The position numbers were made by a program, and so were the translations under genes. From Deltaproteobacteria bacterium UBA4427 (GTDB taxonomy: Bacteria > Myxococcota_A > UBA9160 > UBA4427): a stretch of DNA of 27,612 bases. Positions 1 through 8,086 of this stretch are shown here, one piece after another (within the stretch, counting starts at the first letter, position 1; each line of letters begins with the position of its first letter). Below the pieces are notes generated by a model. The model was not told the DNA's origin. It searched no databases and was given only the letters and a program-made list of their open reading frames with translations. The stretch covers positions 1 through 27,612 of the forward strand of contig DGPZ01000203.1 of the NCBI GenBank assembly GCA_002390675.1. The letters are read 5' to 3'.

Positions 1-822
1 GGGTGTTATGTTTGGCGCGAGTTGCCCCTCTGGGCCGTCTTGGCTTCCCGCCAAATGTAAAGACGCATCCAGTCCACCGGTGAGTGTCCTCGGCGTATGG
101 CACTCCCCGCAATGGGCCGCCGCATCAACTAGGTAGCGACCTCGATTCCATTCTGCGCTTTTCTCGGGCGCGGGCTCGCGTGACGGCATCTCGAAGTTCA
201 TCCACTTCCAGCCGCTGATCGTGGCGCGCCATGAGAAGGGGAAAGGCGCGTCCGGGGCGCGATTTATTCTCGTGACCGGCGGTAGTGAATCGAGATAGGA
301 CTTTAAGTCGACTAGATCCTGATCCAGTAGGCCGGCGAATGCCGAATACGGAAAGACGGGGAAATAGTGTTCGCCCTTCGGCGAGAGTCCTTCTCGCATA
401 GCGCGAATGAAGTCGGCATCTGACCATTTCCCGATCCCGGTCTCGGTATCAGGTGTGATGTTCGTGCTGAAGAAGATGCCGAAGGGCGTTTCGAGCCCTC
501 GCCCGCCGGCGAGTTCCGGGGCGTCTTCGCCCTCGCCCGGATAGTTCGTGTGGCAGGTACAGCCACCGGTCGCATAGAAGACGCGCTTTCCGTTCGCGAT
601 CCGCTCAAGCGCCAGCGACGAAGTTGGCGGCTCACTGGGGATTGGGGGTTCTTGCGAATTCGGCGCCAGGGCCTCGGCCTGAGTAGCGCCAGCGTTCAAG
701 CACACCGCGAGCACGCTGATCGCAGCCAGACTCTTTATCTTTTCTGCAATCGCGCATGGAGCAGATCCGACTAACGTCCAGATACCGGGAGCTGCTTCGG
801 CCTTAAGGCGTTTCCAATTCAC
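1..822 (-). CDS. Diheme c-type cytochrome, 3' end outside window (partial)
   Basis: The visible 274 residues belong to the secreted mono/diheme cytochrome c family whose members pass electrons in the periplasm, often beside dehydrogenases. The start is a GTG preceded by AGAAGGA five bases upstream. A hydrophobic export segment lies around residues 30-50. After a proline-rich linker the first haem site reads C88-T-C90-H91, one residue short of the usual CXXCH. It is followed by family-typical stretches (an LAGGRGLETPFG-like region, STNITPDTETGIG, FPFSWR). The second site is a canonical CGECH followed by TPR, and the last visible residues are APNITP. It lies 14 bp downstream of the cytochrome c' gene and probably shares its transcript. 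The physiological partner cannot be told from this window. Family assignment is firm; the exact start and role are less so. Confidence 0.82.
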   Translation of the reverse strand, partial: MNWKRLKAEAAPGIWTLVGSAPCAIAEKIKSLAAISVLAVCLNAGATQAEALAPNSQEPPIPSEPPTSSLALERIANGKRVFYATGGCTCHTNYPGEGEDAPELAGGRGLETPFGIFFSTNITPDTETGIGKWSDADFIRAMREGLSPKGEHYFPVFPYSAFAGLLDQDLVDLKSYLDSLPPVTRINRAPDAPFPFSWRATISGWKWMNFEMPSREPAPEKSAEWNRGRYLVDAAAHCGECHTPRTLTGGLDASLHLAGSQDGPEGQLAPNITP

Positions 823-836
823 GAAATTCCTTCTGT

Positions 837-1343
837 CTACTTTTTCTTGAAAGAGTCTTCTTTAGCTTTCCGGAAGGGCTTGTGGCATCCGCCGCAACTC
901 TTGCCAAGAGCGCGCATGGCCGGGCCGACTGCACTTGGGTCGGCGCCTGATGCGGCTATTGCTAGGCCTCGTGCCGCTTCTTCATATTTCGCGATTGCGC
1001 TCTCGAATTTGGCCCAGTCTTGCCAGATCTCTGCCTTGGCGTCGGTCCGTCCTTCGCTCAGATCTTTCTTGAAGGCGGGAGCGATCAGCGCCGCGGCATC
1101 TGCCATCTGACCCGCATGATTTGCGATGGCACCCGGCAGGGCGAGTCGGTTCTTCATGATGTCGCCGATTGCGCCCATGTTTGAGCCGATGGTCGACATG
1201 ACCGACTGGCGGTATTTGATGCGCGCATCGTCTGCTTCGTGATCGTCGGCGAGGGCAGCGGTGCTGCTTGTACCCAGGACAAAGAGAACCATACCTGCAG
1301 AAAGAGTGACGGAGCGGAGAGAAGTTGAACGCAAGCGAGTCAT
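837..1343 (-). CDS. Cytochrome c' (class II c-type cytochrome), periplasmic
   Basis: A 168-residue secreted haem protein. Residues 1-32 form a Sec signal peptide ending in ALA before DDHEADDA. The mature part begins with the class II signature region (IKYRQSVM, then GAIGDIMKN) and is predicted to be a four-helix bundle. The haem-binding CGGCH sits at C150-H154 near the C-terminus, as in cytochromes c' and c-556, and is followed by KPFRKAKED. AAAGGA lies seven bases before the ATG. Cytochromes c' bind NO or CO or act as small electron carriers; which applies here is not visible. It is the upstream partner of the diheme cytochrome and lies about 100 bp after the lipoate ligase-like gene, so it may have its own promoter or be read through from it. 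Confidence 0.88.
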   Translation of the reverse strand: MTRLRSTSLRSVTLSAGMVLFVLGTSSTAALADDHEADDARIKYRQSVMSTIGSNMGAIGDIMKNRLALPGAIANHAGQMADAAALIAPAFKKDLSEGRTDAKAEIWQDWAKFESAIAKYEEAARGLAIAASGADPSAVGPAMRALGKSCGGCHKPFRKAKEDSFKKK

Positions 1344-1443
1344 TCAAGTGTCCTTTCGAGGAGAGTCGAGGATGGAAGCACACGGCTAGCGCTCCGTCAG
1401 CTATCAGTCGTGCGGAATTGCGCACCGAGTCTACGTTTGGAGT

Positions 1444-2250
1444 CTAGTCGTGACCGCCGTTTTTATTTTCAGCGTCGATAATATTTGAAGGAGGGTCATC
1501 TCCTTGAAGGAGAGTCTTGGTACCTGAAGTTTTCAAAGTGGGGCGCAGGACGGCCCCGGCGTCCGAGCTACGCTCTGCGGAGTGAAGCGGCATAAGCGTT
1601 TGAGCGGCGCTTAAGATCGAAGAATCAAAGCTGGACTCTTGGACTTCGCGATACTCGGGCTCGATTACTCCGATCATGGCTTCAATCACGTGAGCTGGCG
1701 TGATGTTAGGGTCGAAATCGGCTACTCCGCCGGCGCTAGGTGGATGAAACGCAAGATCGAGCGCGTCGTATACAGGGGTCAGCGCCTCTTGTAGTTCCAC
1801 GGTCTGCCCTACCGTGATCACGCCACCTACGTGTGCAGCCCCTCGGATGACGCGCTGACCGACGCCCATCACTTTTACGCGCCCCTCGACGTTCACGCTG
1901 TACTCACCTGGGCAGTATTCACCGTCGACTTCGCCCACTCGTGCGTCCAGACCAAGGGATCGCAAGGCGGCTACGACCCATCCCGAAAAGGTCTCGAAGC
2001 GGTTGGCTATGTGCATTGGGGCTGCCGGGTCCGCGGTAGCCCAAGCAAAGGCCACTGAGGCTTCTAGGAAGACTGCGGCGTGACCGCCTGCTAGACGTGT
2101 CACAGGCTCATAGCCAGCATCTCGCGCGAGTCGTACGGCTCGTTGGTAGCCGGGTCGACGCGCGTCGAGATTGGAAAAAAGCAGAGCGTTATCCGGCTGA
2201 TACAGGCGGAGTCGATCCCCCATCGCACGGGTTCCTACGGCGCGGAGCAT
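1444..2250 (-). CDS. Lipoate-protein ligase A-like protein (BPL/LplA/LipB fold)
   Basis: Predicted to attach lipoate or octanoate to E2/GcvH domains, or to be a related acyl-protein ligase. Visible landmarks are the acyl-binding RLAGGH (residues 52-57 from this ATG), GEYCPGEYSVN (about 110-120), the candidate catalytic lysine K126 in VKVMGVGQRV, and an AAHVGGV stretch. From memory this wording resembles the actinobacterial branch more than E. coli LplA. The ATG used here is probably too far downstream: the same frame stays open to base 2340 and encodes residues resembling the first family helix (GGRAVYDTAVSHA). The only plausible early start is a CTG overlapping the atpC stop. The C-terminal 60 residues or so are poorly conserved in appearance. 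It is most likely cotranscribed with atpC. Function is family-level only. Confidence 0.75.
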   Translation of the reverse strand: MLRAVGTRAMGDRLRLYQPDNALLFSNLDARRPGYQRAVRLARDAGYEPVTRLAGGHAAVFLEASVAFAWATADPAAPMHIANRFETFSGWVVAALRSLGLDARVGEVDGEYCPGEYSVNVEGRVKVMGVGQRVIRGAAHVGGVITVGQTVELQEALTPVYDALDLAFHPPSAGGVADFDPNITPAHVIEAMIGVIEPEYREVQESSFDSSILSAAQTLMPLHSAERSSDAGAVLRPTLKTSGTKTLLQGDDPPSNIIDAENKNGGHD

Positions 2251-2336
2251 CGCATGGGAGACTGCAGTGTCGTAAACGGCGCGGCCGCCGAAACGATCTC
2301 GATGAAGATGAAGCGTGCGGGTGCGCGTTTCCGCGC

Positions 2337-2744
2337 TCAGCGGCTCGCCACTTCGAGTTCGAGCTCGGCGCGCGCGATTACTCCCGCAAGGCGAGTGCGC
2401 TCGCCCGCGTTCTCGTCGTCGTCTGCCAATGCCGAGAGTTCGGTATTGGCCTGGGCCTTAACCGCTTCGGTCGCACTCTTATCTATTTTATTTGCAAGCG
2501 CGCAGGAGTCGACGAGTACGACACAGCGCTCGCCATCAACCTCAGCAAAACCGGAGGTAATCGCAGCCCATTCGCTTCCGCTTGAGCGGATGATCTGCAT
2601 AGGACCGAGGGATAGTGGCGTTAGGAACCGTTCATGGCTCTCGAGCACACCGAACTCGCCCGCTTCACCAGGAAGCACAACCTGTTCCACACTCTCAGAG
2701 AGCGCTTCGCCTTCCGGCGTCACAACGACGAGTTCAATTGCCAC
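2337..2744 (-). CDS. atpC: F1Fo ATP synthase epsilon subunit
   Basis: The epsilon subunit is part of the central rotor stalk and can act as a brake on ATP hydrolysis. The 135-residue length is normal. The N-terminal beta-sandwich is recognisable (MAIELVVVTPEGEAL, VVLPGEAGEFGVLESHERFLTPLSLG, ITSGFAEVDGERCVVLVDSC), followed by an alanine- and glutamate-rich helical hairpin at residues 85-135. The start is GTG with GAGGAA seven bases upstream. It is the last ATP synthase gene of the minus-strand block, separated from atpD by a 160-bp spacer, and its stop overlaps the possible CTG start of the lipoate ligase-like gene. Confidence 0.95.
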   Translation of the reverse strand: MAIELVVVTPEGEALSESVEQVVLPGEAGEFGVLESHERFLTPLSLGPMQIIRSSGSEWAAITSGFAEVDGERCVVLVDSCALANKIDKSATEAVKAQANTELSALADDDENAGERTRLAGVIARAELELEVASR

Positions 2745-2904
2745 TTGTTATTCCTCAAGCTGCGGATTCCGCCTAACAGAACCTGTAGTGGGCCCGTCAA
2801 GCTTCCCGCATCTTCCTGTCCTCGAGACCGAAGGTCGCGAAAATAAAGAGTCCCTGACATTGAATGGCTCGAACAACTAATAGAGCCAAAACGCCGGACT
2901 CGAC
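2745..2904 (-). other. Spacer between atpD and atpC
   Basis: A 160-bp spacer inside an otherwise tight operon. Read in the sense direction it carries GTTAGGCG (2777-2770) followed by a small GCGG-AAT-CCGC hairpin and then the atpC Shine-Dalgarno. A TTGACG hexamer lies nearby, but I could not pair it with a convincing -10, so an internal promoter is not supported. No open frame of interest is seen. Confidence 0.4.
2770..2777 (-). repeat. GTTAGGCG motif copy in atpD-atpC spacer
   Basis: An exact octamer in sense orientation, 26 bases before atpC. The same octamer occurs in the atpG-atpD and atpB-atpE spacers. Confidence 0.4.
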
Positions 2905-4323
2905 CTAAACCAAGGTCTTTGCCTTCTCTACCGCGCTTTCAATGTCACCAACCATGTAGAACGCCTGTTCCGGAAGGTCATCGTGCTTACCGTCGAGGAT
3001 CTCGCGGAAGCCGCGAATCGTATCTTCGAGTCGGACGTAAACGCCTGGAGTACCCGTGAACTGCTCAGCTACGTGGAAGGGCTGGGAGAGGAAGCGCTGG
3101 ACCTTACGAGCCCGTGCCACCGTCAGCCGATCTTCTTCCGAAAGTTCGTCCATGCCGAGAATTGCGATGATGTCCTGGAGATCCTTGTAGGCCTGGAGCG
3201 TCGTCTGAACACCCCGGGCGACGTCGTAGTGCTCGTCGCCGACAACCTGAGGGTCGAGAATCCGGGAAGTCGAGTCGAGCGGGTCCACGGCGGGGTAGAT
3301 CCCGATTTCCGTGAGCGCACGATCGAGAACAGTCGTCGCATCAAGATGGGTGAAGGCGGTGGCCGGCGCGGGATCCGTAAGGTCATCTGCAGGAACGTAG
3401 ATGGCCTGAACCGATGTAATCGAGCCCTTATTAGTTGATGTGATCCGCTCTTGGAGCTCGCCCATATCAGTTGCAAGTGTAGGCTGATAACCAACGGCGG
3501 AGGGAATGCGGCCGAGAAGCGCCGACACTTCCGAACCTGCCTGGGTGAAGCGGAAGATGTTATCCACGAAGAGAAGAACGTCCTTACCTTCTTCGTCGCG
3601 GAAATACTCAGCAGCGGTGAGGCCCGTGAGGCCAACACGTGCGCGGGCTCCCGGCGGCTCGTTCATCTGGCCGTAAACGAGTGCCGTCTTGTCGAGCACC
3701 GTCGAGCCATCCGCAAGCACCGACTCTTGCATTTCGTTCCAGAGGTCATTGCCCTCTCGAGTTCGCTCACCCACGCCAGCGAAAACCGAGTAACCGGAAT
3801 GCGCCTTCGCGATGTTGTTGATCAGTTCCATGATGACGACCGTCTTCCCGACGCCTGCGCCACCGAAGAGGCCGACCTTGCCTCCCTTATTGTACGGAGC
3901 GATCAGATCAACAACCTTGATGCCGGTTTCGAGGACTTCGACGCTCGTCGACTGGTCCACAAATTCTGGAGCGGCGCGATGAATCGGGAAGCTCATCTTC
4001 GCATCGATTGGGCCACGTTCGTCAACGGGTTCACCGATGACGTTCATGATCCGGCCAAGTGTTTCAGGACCCACCGGGATCGTGATCGGCGCACCCGTGT
4101 TGAAGACTTCTTGGCCACGCCGGAGACCGTCCGTCGTGTCCATGGCGATCGCGCGGATGGTCTTTTCACCGAGGTGCAAAGCAACCTCGACAACCAAGTT
4201 ATCCGCTCGATCATCGATGGCGGGGTTGGTGGTCTTGAGGGCGGTCATCACCTCGGGAAGGTCTCCATCGAATTCGACGTCGACTACCGGACCCATCACC
4301 TGGACGATCCTGCCATTGCTCAT
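2905..4323 (-). CDS. atpD: F1Fo ATP synthase beta subunit (catalytic)
   Basis: The catalytic subunit, in three copies alternating with alpha in the F1 head, makes ATP from ADP and phosphate. At 472 residues it has standard length. The beta-barrel N-terminal domain begins MSNGRIVQVMGPVVDVEF. The P-loop GGAGVGKT is at residues 154-161, the GERTREGNDL segment with the catalytic glutamate at 185-194, and the DNIFRFTQAGSEVSALLGRIPSAVGYQPTL-type region (stated here as two adjoining motifs) follows. The C-terminal helical domain contains the DELSEEDR segment. A GGAG lies about nine bases before the ATG. Spacers of about 155-160 bp separate it from atpG and atpC, while the genes upstream in the operon are packed or overlapping. 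Confidence 0.99.
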   Translation of the reverse strand: MSNGRIVQVMGPVVDVEFDGDLPEVMTALKTTNPAIDDRADNLVVEVALHLGEKTIRAIAMDTTDGLRRGQEVFNTGAPITIPVGPETLGRIMNVIGEPVDERGPIDAKMSFPIHRAAPEFVDQSTSVEVLETGIKVVDLIAPYNKGGKVGLFGGAGVGKTVVIMELINNIAKAHSGYSVFAGVGERTREGNDLWNEMQESVLADGSTVLDKTALVYGQMNEPPGARARVGLTGLTAAEYFRDEEGKDVLLFVDNIFRFTQAGSEVSALLGRIPSAVGYQPTLATDMGELQERITSTNKGSITSVQAIYVPADDLTDPAPATAFTHLDATTVLDRALTEIGIYPAVDPLDSTSRILDPQVVGDEHYDVARGVQTTLQAYKDLQDIIAILGMDELSEEDRLTVARARKVQRFLSQPFHVAEQFTGTPGVYVRLEDTIRGFREILDGKHDDLPEQAFYMVGDIESAVEKAKTLV

Positions 4324-4477
4324 AATGTCTTCTCCATCCGGCAGACTCGTAGGCCTGCCTTTTCGATTCGCAATTCGCCTAACACAGTGCTGCTTGGGGT
4401 TCGCTGCCCCTAGCTAGGCGGTCGTCTTGTCCGCGTACCTTCTTTATTCACGCAAGAGGGTCCGCAATTAATGAATG
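4324..4477 (-). other. Spacer between atpG and atpD with GTTAGGCG motif and hairpins
   Basis: This 154-bp spacer, read on the minus strand, contains GTTAGGCG at 4383-4376, a GGGG/CCCC hairpin around 4406-4420, and a GGCAG/CTGCC pair (4340-4344 with 4355-4359) just ahead of the atpD ribosome binding site. These could set atpD translation or mRNA stability, which matters because beta is needed at three copies per enzyme. That role is inference. Confidence 0.4.
4376..4383 (-). repeat. GTTAGGCG motif copy in atpG-atpD spacer
   Basis: An exact octamer in sense orientation, 53 bases before atpD. With one more base (TGTTAGGCG) it is identical to the copy ahead of atpC. Confidence 0.4.
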
Positions 4478-5353
4478 CTATTCGAGCGCCTGGGCGCCTG
4501 TCACGATCTCAACCAACTCTCCAGTAATCGCCGCCTGCCGTGCACGGTTGTACACGAGAGTCAGGTTCTCAATCAGCTCTTCGGTGTTTTTCGTTGCCGC
4601 TTCCATGGCGGTCATACGTGCCGCATGCTCACCCGCCTGGTTTTCCAGAAGCGCACGAAACAACTCGATCTCAACTGCTTTTGGCACCAGTGCCGCGAGC
4701 AAAGCTTCGGGATCGGGTTCGATCTCGTATGCTGATGCGTCATCTGCGCCCGATTCGCCATCCACCTCAGGAGGCGTGAAGGGCAACAATTGACTGGCCA
4801 TGGGCGTCTGCGTCATCGTCGAAACGAATTCGCTGAAAACCAGAATCACCTCATCGAGCTCGCCTGCTTCGTAGCGACGCGCCAACTCCCGAGCGACATC
4901 TGCCGCCTGCTGGTAGGTCACGTCACCATTGATCGGTGAGCGATGCGTAATCTGACTCTCGCGATGGCGAACAAGAGAATCTCCGCCTTTTTTGCCAAGC
5001 AGCGTTAGTCCGATCGTTGCGAACTCGCCTTCCTTCTCCGCAATGACTGCCTCGACCTTTTTGACTACGGCGCTGTTGAAAGCGCCGGCCAAACCGCGGT
5101 CCGAAGTAATGGCAACGATCTCGAGCACCTTCCGGTCCTCGTGGACCTCGAGCAGGGGATGCGTCTCCTCTAGAGCCCCTTTCGAGACCTCTTCCAGAGT
5201 TGACCGCATGCGCACGGCATAGGGTCTCGCATTTTCGATCGCTTCCTGAGCACGACGCAGCTTAGCCGCAGCCACCATCTTCATGGCGGACGTGATCTTC
5301 TGAGTCGATTGGACGCTACCTATGCGTCGCTTGATAGCTTTTAGGTTCGGCAT
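4478..5353 (-). CDS. atpG: F1Fo ATP synthase gamma subunit
   Basis: The gamma subunit is the rotating shaft linking the c-ring to the catalytic sites. The 291-residue product starts MPNLKAIKRRIGSVQSTQKITSAMKMVAAAKLRRAQ, reported here as its hallmark N-terminal coiled-coil helix, and ends with the matching C-terminal helix (ENQAGEHAARMTAMEAATKN region and NRARQAAIT). The central domain carries TSDRGLAGAFN at about residues 83-93. The ATG is two bases after the atpA stop, and a GAGG inside the end of atpA supplies the ribosome binding site. Length and motifs fit the family with nothing unusual. Confidence 0.98.
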   Translation of the reverse strand: MPNLKAIKRRIGSVQSTQKITSAMKMVAAAKLRRAQEAIENARPYAVRMRSTLEEVSKGALEETHPLLEVHEDRKVLEIVAITSDRGLAGAFNSAVVKKVEAVIAEKEGEFATIGLTLLGKKGGDSLVRHRESQITHRSPINGDVTYQQAADVARELARRYEAGELDEVILVFSEFVSTMTQTPMASQLLPFTPPEVDGESGADDASAYEIEPDPEALLAALVPKAVEIELFRALLENQAGEHAARMTAMEAATKNTEELIENLTLVYNRARQAAITGELVEIVTGAQALE

Positions 5354-5355
5354 AA

Positions 5356-6918
5356 TTACGCTGCCTCAGAACCCGAGCCCTTTGCGGCCGTCGGCTGGAA
5401 GATGTTGGAGAACTCGTCGAGAGCCGCGATGAGCTGCTGCTCTGTGTCGTCGTCGAACTTCCCGCTGCTCTTGATGGCATCGAGAATTCCCTGGTTGTTG
5501 GAACGCATCCAATCGAGCATCTCTCGTTCGTAGCGAAGGATGTCGACCAGCTCGAGTGCGCGAATCCAGGACGCACGCCCGTTTTCAGGCTGCGGCGTGG
5601 ATGCGTAGATCGACACGACCTGCTCTTCCATCGCCAAAGGCGAGTACTGACCCTGCTTGAGGATCTCCGTCTGTCGCTCACCGTTAGCAAGCTGTTCCTG
5701 CGTTGCGGCATCGAGATCCGAACCGAACTGCGCGAATGCTGCCATCTCACGGTACTGAGCCAAGTTGAGCTTGAGCTGACCAGCGACCGACTTCGTTGCT
5801 TTCGTCTGTGCGGCACCACCTACTCGCGACACCGAGAGACCCACGTTAATCGCAGGTCGGACACCCGAGTTGAAGAGGTCCGTCTCGAGGAAGATCTGGC
5901 CGTCCGTAATCGAGATCACGTTCGTCGGGATATACGCGGAAACATCACCACCCTGGGTCTCGATGATCGGAAGGGCTGTAATTGAGCCACCACCCAGGTC
6001 ATCGGAGAGCTTGCAGGCTCGTTCGAGCAATCGCGAATGCACGTAGAAAACGTCGCCCGGGTAGGCTTCACGTCCCGGCGGCCGACGGAGGAGCAGCGAA
6101 AGCTGTCGGTAGGCAACGGCCTGCTTCGAGAGATCATCATAAACGATGAGCACGTGCTTGCCGTTATGTCCGAAGTACTCGGCCATCGTCACACCCGTGT
6201 AGGGCGAAATGTACTGAAGCGGGGCCGGATCGGCTGCCGTCGCGGCGACAACGATCGTGTAATCCATCGCGCCGTGCTGCTTAAGCTTGTCCGTTACCTG
6301 CGCAACCGTGGACTGCTTCTGGCCGATCGCTACGTAGACACAAACAACGTCTTTGCCCTTTTGGTTGATGATCGTATCGATCGCGATTGCGGTCTTTCCG
6401 GTCTGACGATCACCAATGATGAGCTCGCGCTGTCCACGACCGATCGGAACCATGGCGTCGACTGCCTTGATGCCTGTCGCCATAGACTCATCAACGGACT
6501 TCCTGGCAACGATTCCCGGAGCCTTGAGTTCAACCTGTCGAGTGTCAGCCCCTTCGATCGGACCATTGCCGTCGATAGGTACGCCGAGCGCATCAACGAC
6601 GCGACCTAGCAGTGCGTCACCAACGGGCACTTCGATGATGCGGCCCGTTCGACGAACGAGATCGCCTTCCTTAACGCCACGTCCGGAACCCATGATGGCC
6701 ACACCGACGTTGTCTTCTTCTAGGTTCAGCACCATCCCGCGCAGGCCGTCGCCAAACTCGACGAGTTCGCCCGCCAGGGCGTTGTCCAGGCCGTAAACGC
6801 GGGCGATACCATCACCAGCGCTCAGTACCGTTCCGGTTTCGGCGACATCGATCTGGCGGTCGTAATCCTTGATCTCCCGCTTGAGGATGTCGGTGATTTC
6901 TCCGGGCTTGATGTCCAT
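5356..6918 (-). CDS. atpA: F1Fo ATP synthase alpha subunit
   Basis: The non-catalytic nucleotide-binding subunit of F1, which contributes the arginine finger to the catalytic site. It is 520 residues, slightly longer than usual because of a short Ala/Gly/Ser-rich tail (TAAKGSGSEAA). The P-loop GDRQTGKT is at residues 169-176. VLIVYDDLSKQA is the Walker B region, and SVSRVGGAAQTKA holds the conserved arginine. The N-terminal MDIKPGEITDILKREI helix binds the delta/OSCP subunit. It starts two bases after the atpH stop and is followed two bases later by atpG, which suggests tight translational coupling. Confidence 0.99.
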   Translation of the reverse strand: MDIKPGEITDILKREIKDYDRQIDVAETGTVLSAGDGIARVYGLDNALAGELVEFGDGLRGMVLNLEEDNVGVAIMGSGRGVKEGDLVRRTGRIIEVPVGDALLGRVVDALGVPIDGNGPIEGADTRQVELKAPGIVARKSVDESMATGIKAVDAMVPIGRGQRELIIGDRQTGKTAIAIDTIINQKGKDVVCVYVAIGQKQSTVAQVTDKLKQHGAMDYTIVVAATAADPAPLQYISPYTGVTMAEYFGHNGKHVLIVYDDLSKQAVAYRQLSLLLRRPPGREAYPGDVFYVHSRLLERACKLSDDLGGGSITALPIIETQGGDVSAYIPTNVISITDGQIFLETDLFNSGVRPAINVGLSVSRVGGAAQTKATKSVAGQLKLNLAQYREMAAFAQFGSDLDAATQEQLANGERQTEILKQGQYSPLAMEEQVVSIYASTPQPENGRASWIRALELVDILRYEREMLDWMRSNNQGILDAIKSSGKFDDDTEQQLIAALDEFSNIFQPTAAKGSGSEAA

Positions 6919-6920
6919 TC

Positions 6921-7466
6921 TCAGGATCCCTTCGTGAGGCTATTGCGCAGCTGTCCGAGCTGCGTGCGGAGGCTGCCGTCAAAAACAAGGTCTCCGACCT
7001 TGGCGACGGCCCCGCCGATGAGCGACGGGTCGATTTCAATTTCGAGGCGAACTTCCTGGCCTGTGCGCTCAGTGAGTGCACGGCGCAGGCGATCTTTGCG
7101 GCGATCATCCATCGGGCTCGCAGAAACGACTTCCGCCGTCACCAGGCCTTCCGCTTCGTCGGCCAGCTGGCCGTAGGCGGAAACGATGCTGGAGAAATCG
7201 ACCAAGCGGCGCTGATCGATCAGGTAGGAAAGAAAGTTCTGAACCAGCGGGCTGATACTGGCACCATTTGCGACTCCACGAAGAGCCGACTTGCGTTCTT
7301 CGGCGGGATGGCGCGGTGTAAGCAGAGTGTCGCGGAGTTCGTCGCTGTCCGTGAAGAGACCTTCCAGCTTTTCGATTTCAGCTCGGATCTCACGGTGGCG
7401 ATGTTCGTCCTGCGCGAGGCCGAAAAGAGCCTTCGCATAACGATGGGCTGCGGTTCCACCCCTCAT
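6921..7466 (-). CDS. atpH: F1Fo ATP synthase delta (OSCP) subunit
   Basis: The delta subunit caps the F1 head and joins it to the peripheral stalk. The 181-residue protein has the family N-terminal helical bundle (RYAKALFGLAQ at about residues 8-18, then LLTPRHPAEERKSAL) and the C-terminal region with EVRLEIEIDPSLIGG and the GDLVFDGSLRTQLGQL-type ending, quoted in two parts. Its ATG overlaps the atpF stop in an ATGA arrangement, so translation is probably coupled to the b subunit. No anomaly is seen. Confidence 0.96.
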   Translation of the reverse strand: MRGGTAAHRYAKALFGLAQDEHRHREIRAEIEKLEGLFTDSDELRDTLLTPRHPAEERKSALRGVANGASISPLVQNFLSYLIDQRRLVDFSSIVSAYGQLADEAEGLVTAEVVSASPMDDRRKDRLRRALTERTGQEVRLEIEIDPSLIGGAVAKVGDLVFDGSLRTQLGQLRNSLTKGS

Positions 7467-8086
7467 GAATTGGCTCCTTGGCCAGCCGTTGTCGCAGGTT
7501 CGACGCGGGTGATGAACTCGTCCATCAATCGTTCTCGGTCGGCGTCACTCACGTTGTTGGACAACTTTTCTGCTGCGAGCTCGAGCGCGATTGTCGCAGC
7601 CTCATCTCTCAATTCTGATTTGGCGCGGCGTAACTCTTGATCGACGGCGGTATGAGCATCGTTTCGAATGCGCTCGGCGGTCGCGCGCGCTTCAGCGAGG
7701 ATCCGTTCGGATTCTTCTTCTGCGCGGCGCGTCGTGCTTTCACTAATTTCTTCTAATTCGCTCGACAGGTCTCCGAGACGTCGCTGTAGATCGGCGTTTC
7801 TTCGCTCGGCTTGGCTGAGCAAGTCGGCTGCTTCGCTGAGATCTTTTTGGATGTCGCTTCGACGAGTCGCGAAGAATTCTCCGATCGGGCCACGACCAAA
7901 ATATGCCAAGACTCCGAGGACAATCAGTAGGTTGAAGCCCTGCCAAGCTGCTTCCATGATCGGATCATGATCGGCATCGCCCCCGCCGGCAGCGAACGCG
8001 CTACCGGCGATAATGAACGTGTGGAGTCCGACGAGAATCAAATTGACATAATAGAAGTAAGAAGATCGCTTCGAAATCTGCATCAC
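7463..8086 (-). CDS. atpF: F1Fo ATP synthase b subunit (peripheral stalk)
   Basis: One of two b-type stalk subunits that hold F1 stationary relative to the a subunit. It has 207 residues. The N-terminus has a hydrophobic segment (YVNLILVGLHTFIIAGSAFA) that looks like a cleavable signal peptide, then a second membrane span (FNLLIVLGVLAYFG, about 51-64). A long charged coiled coil follows from RRSDIQKDL to the end. A signal-peptide-plus-anchor layout is seen in many deltaproteobacterial b subunits. Both ends overlap neighbours by four bases: its start with the end of the b' gene and its stop with the atpH start. Which of the two paralogues should be called b and which b' is convention. Confidence 0.93.
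   Translation of the reverse strand: MMQISKRSSYFYYVNLILVGLHTFIIAGSAFAAGGGDADHDPIMEAAWQGFNLLIVLGVLAYFGRGPIGEFFATRRSDIQKDLSEAADLLSQAERRNADLQRRLGDLSSELEEISESTTRRAEEESERILAEARATAERIRNDAHTAVDQELRRAKSELRDEAATIALELAAEKLSNNVSDADRERLMDEFITRVEPATTAGQGANS

Noticed and set aside
1410..1425. GTGCG/CGCAC hairpin between the ligase-like gene and cytochrome c' as a terminator
   Set aside because: Stem is only five pairs and no T-run follows on the minus strand.
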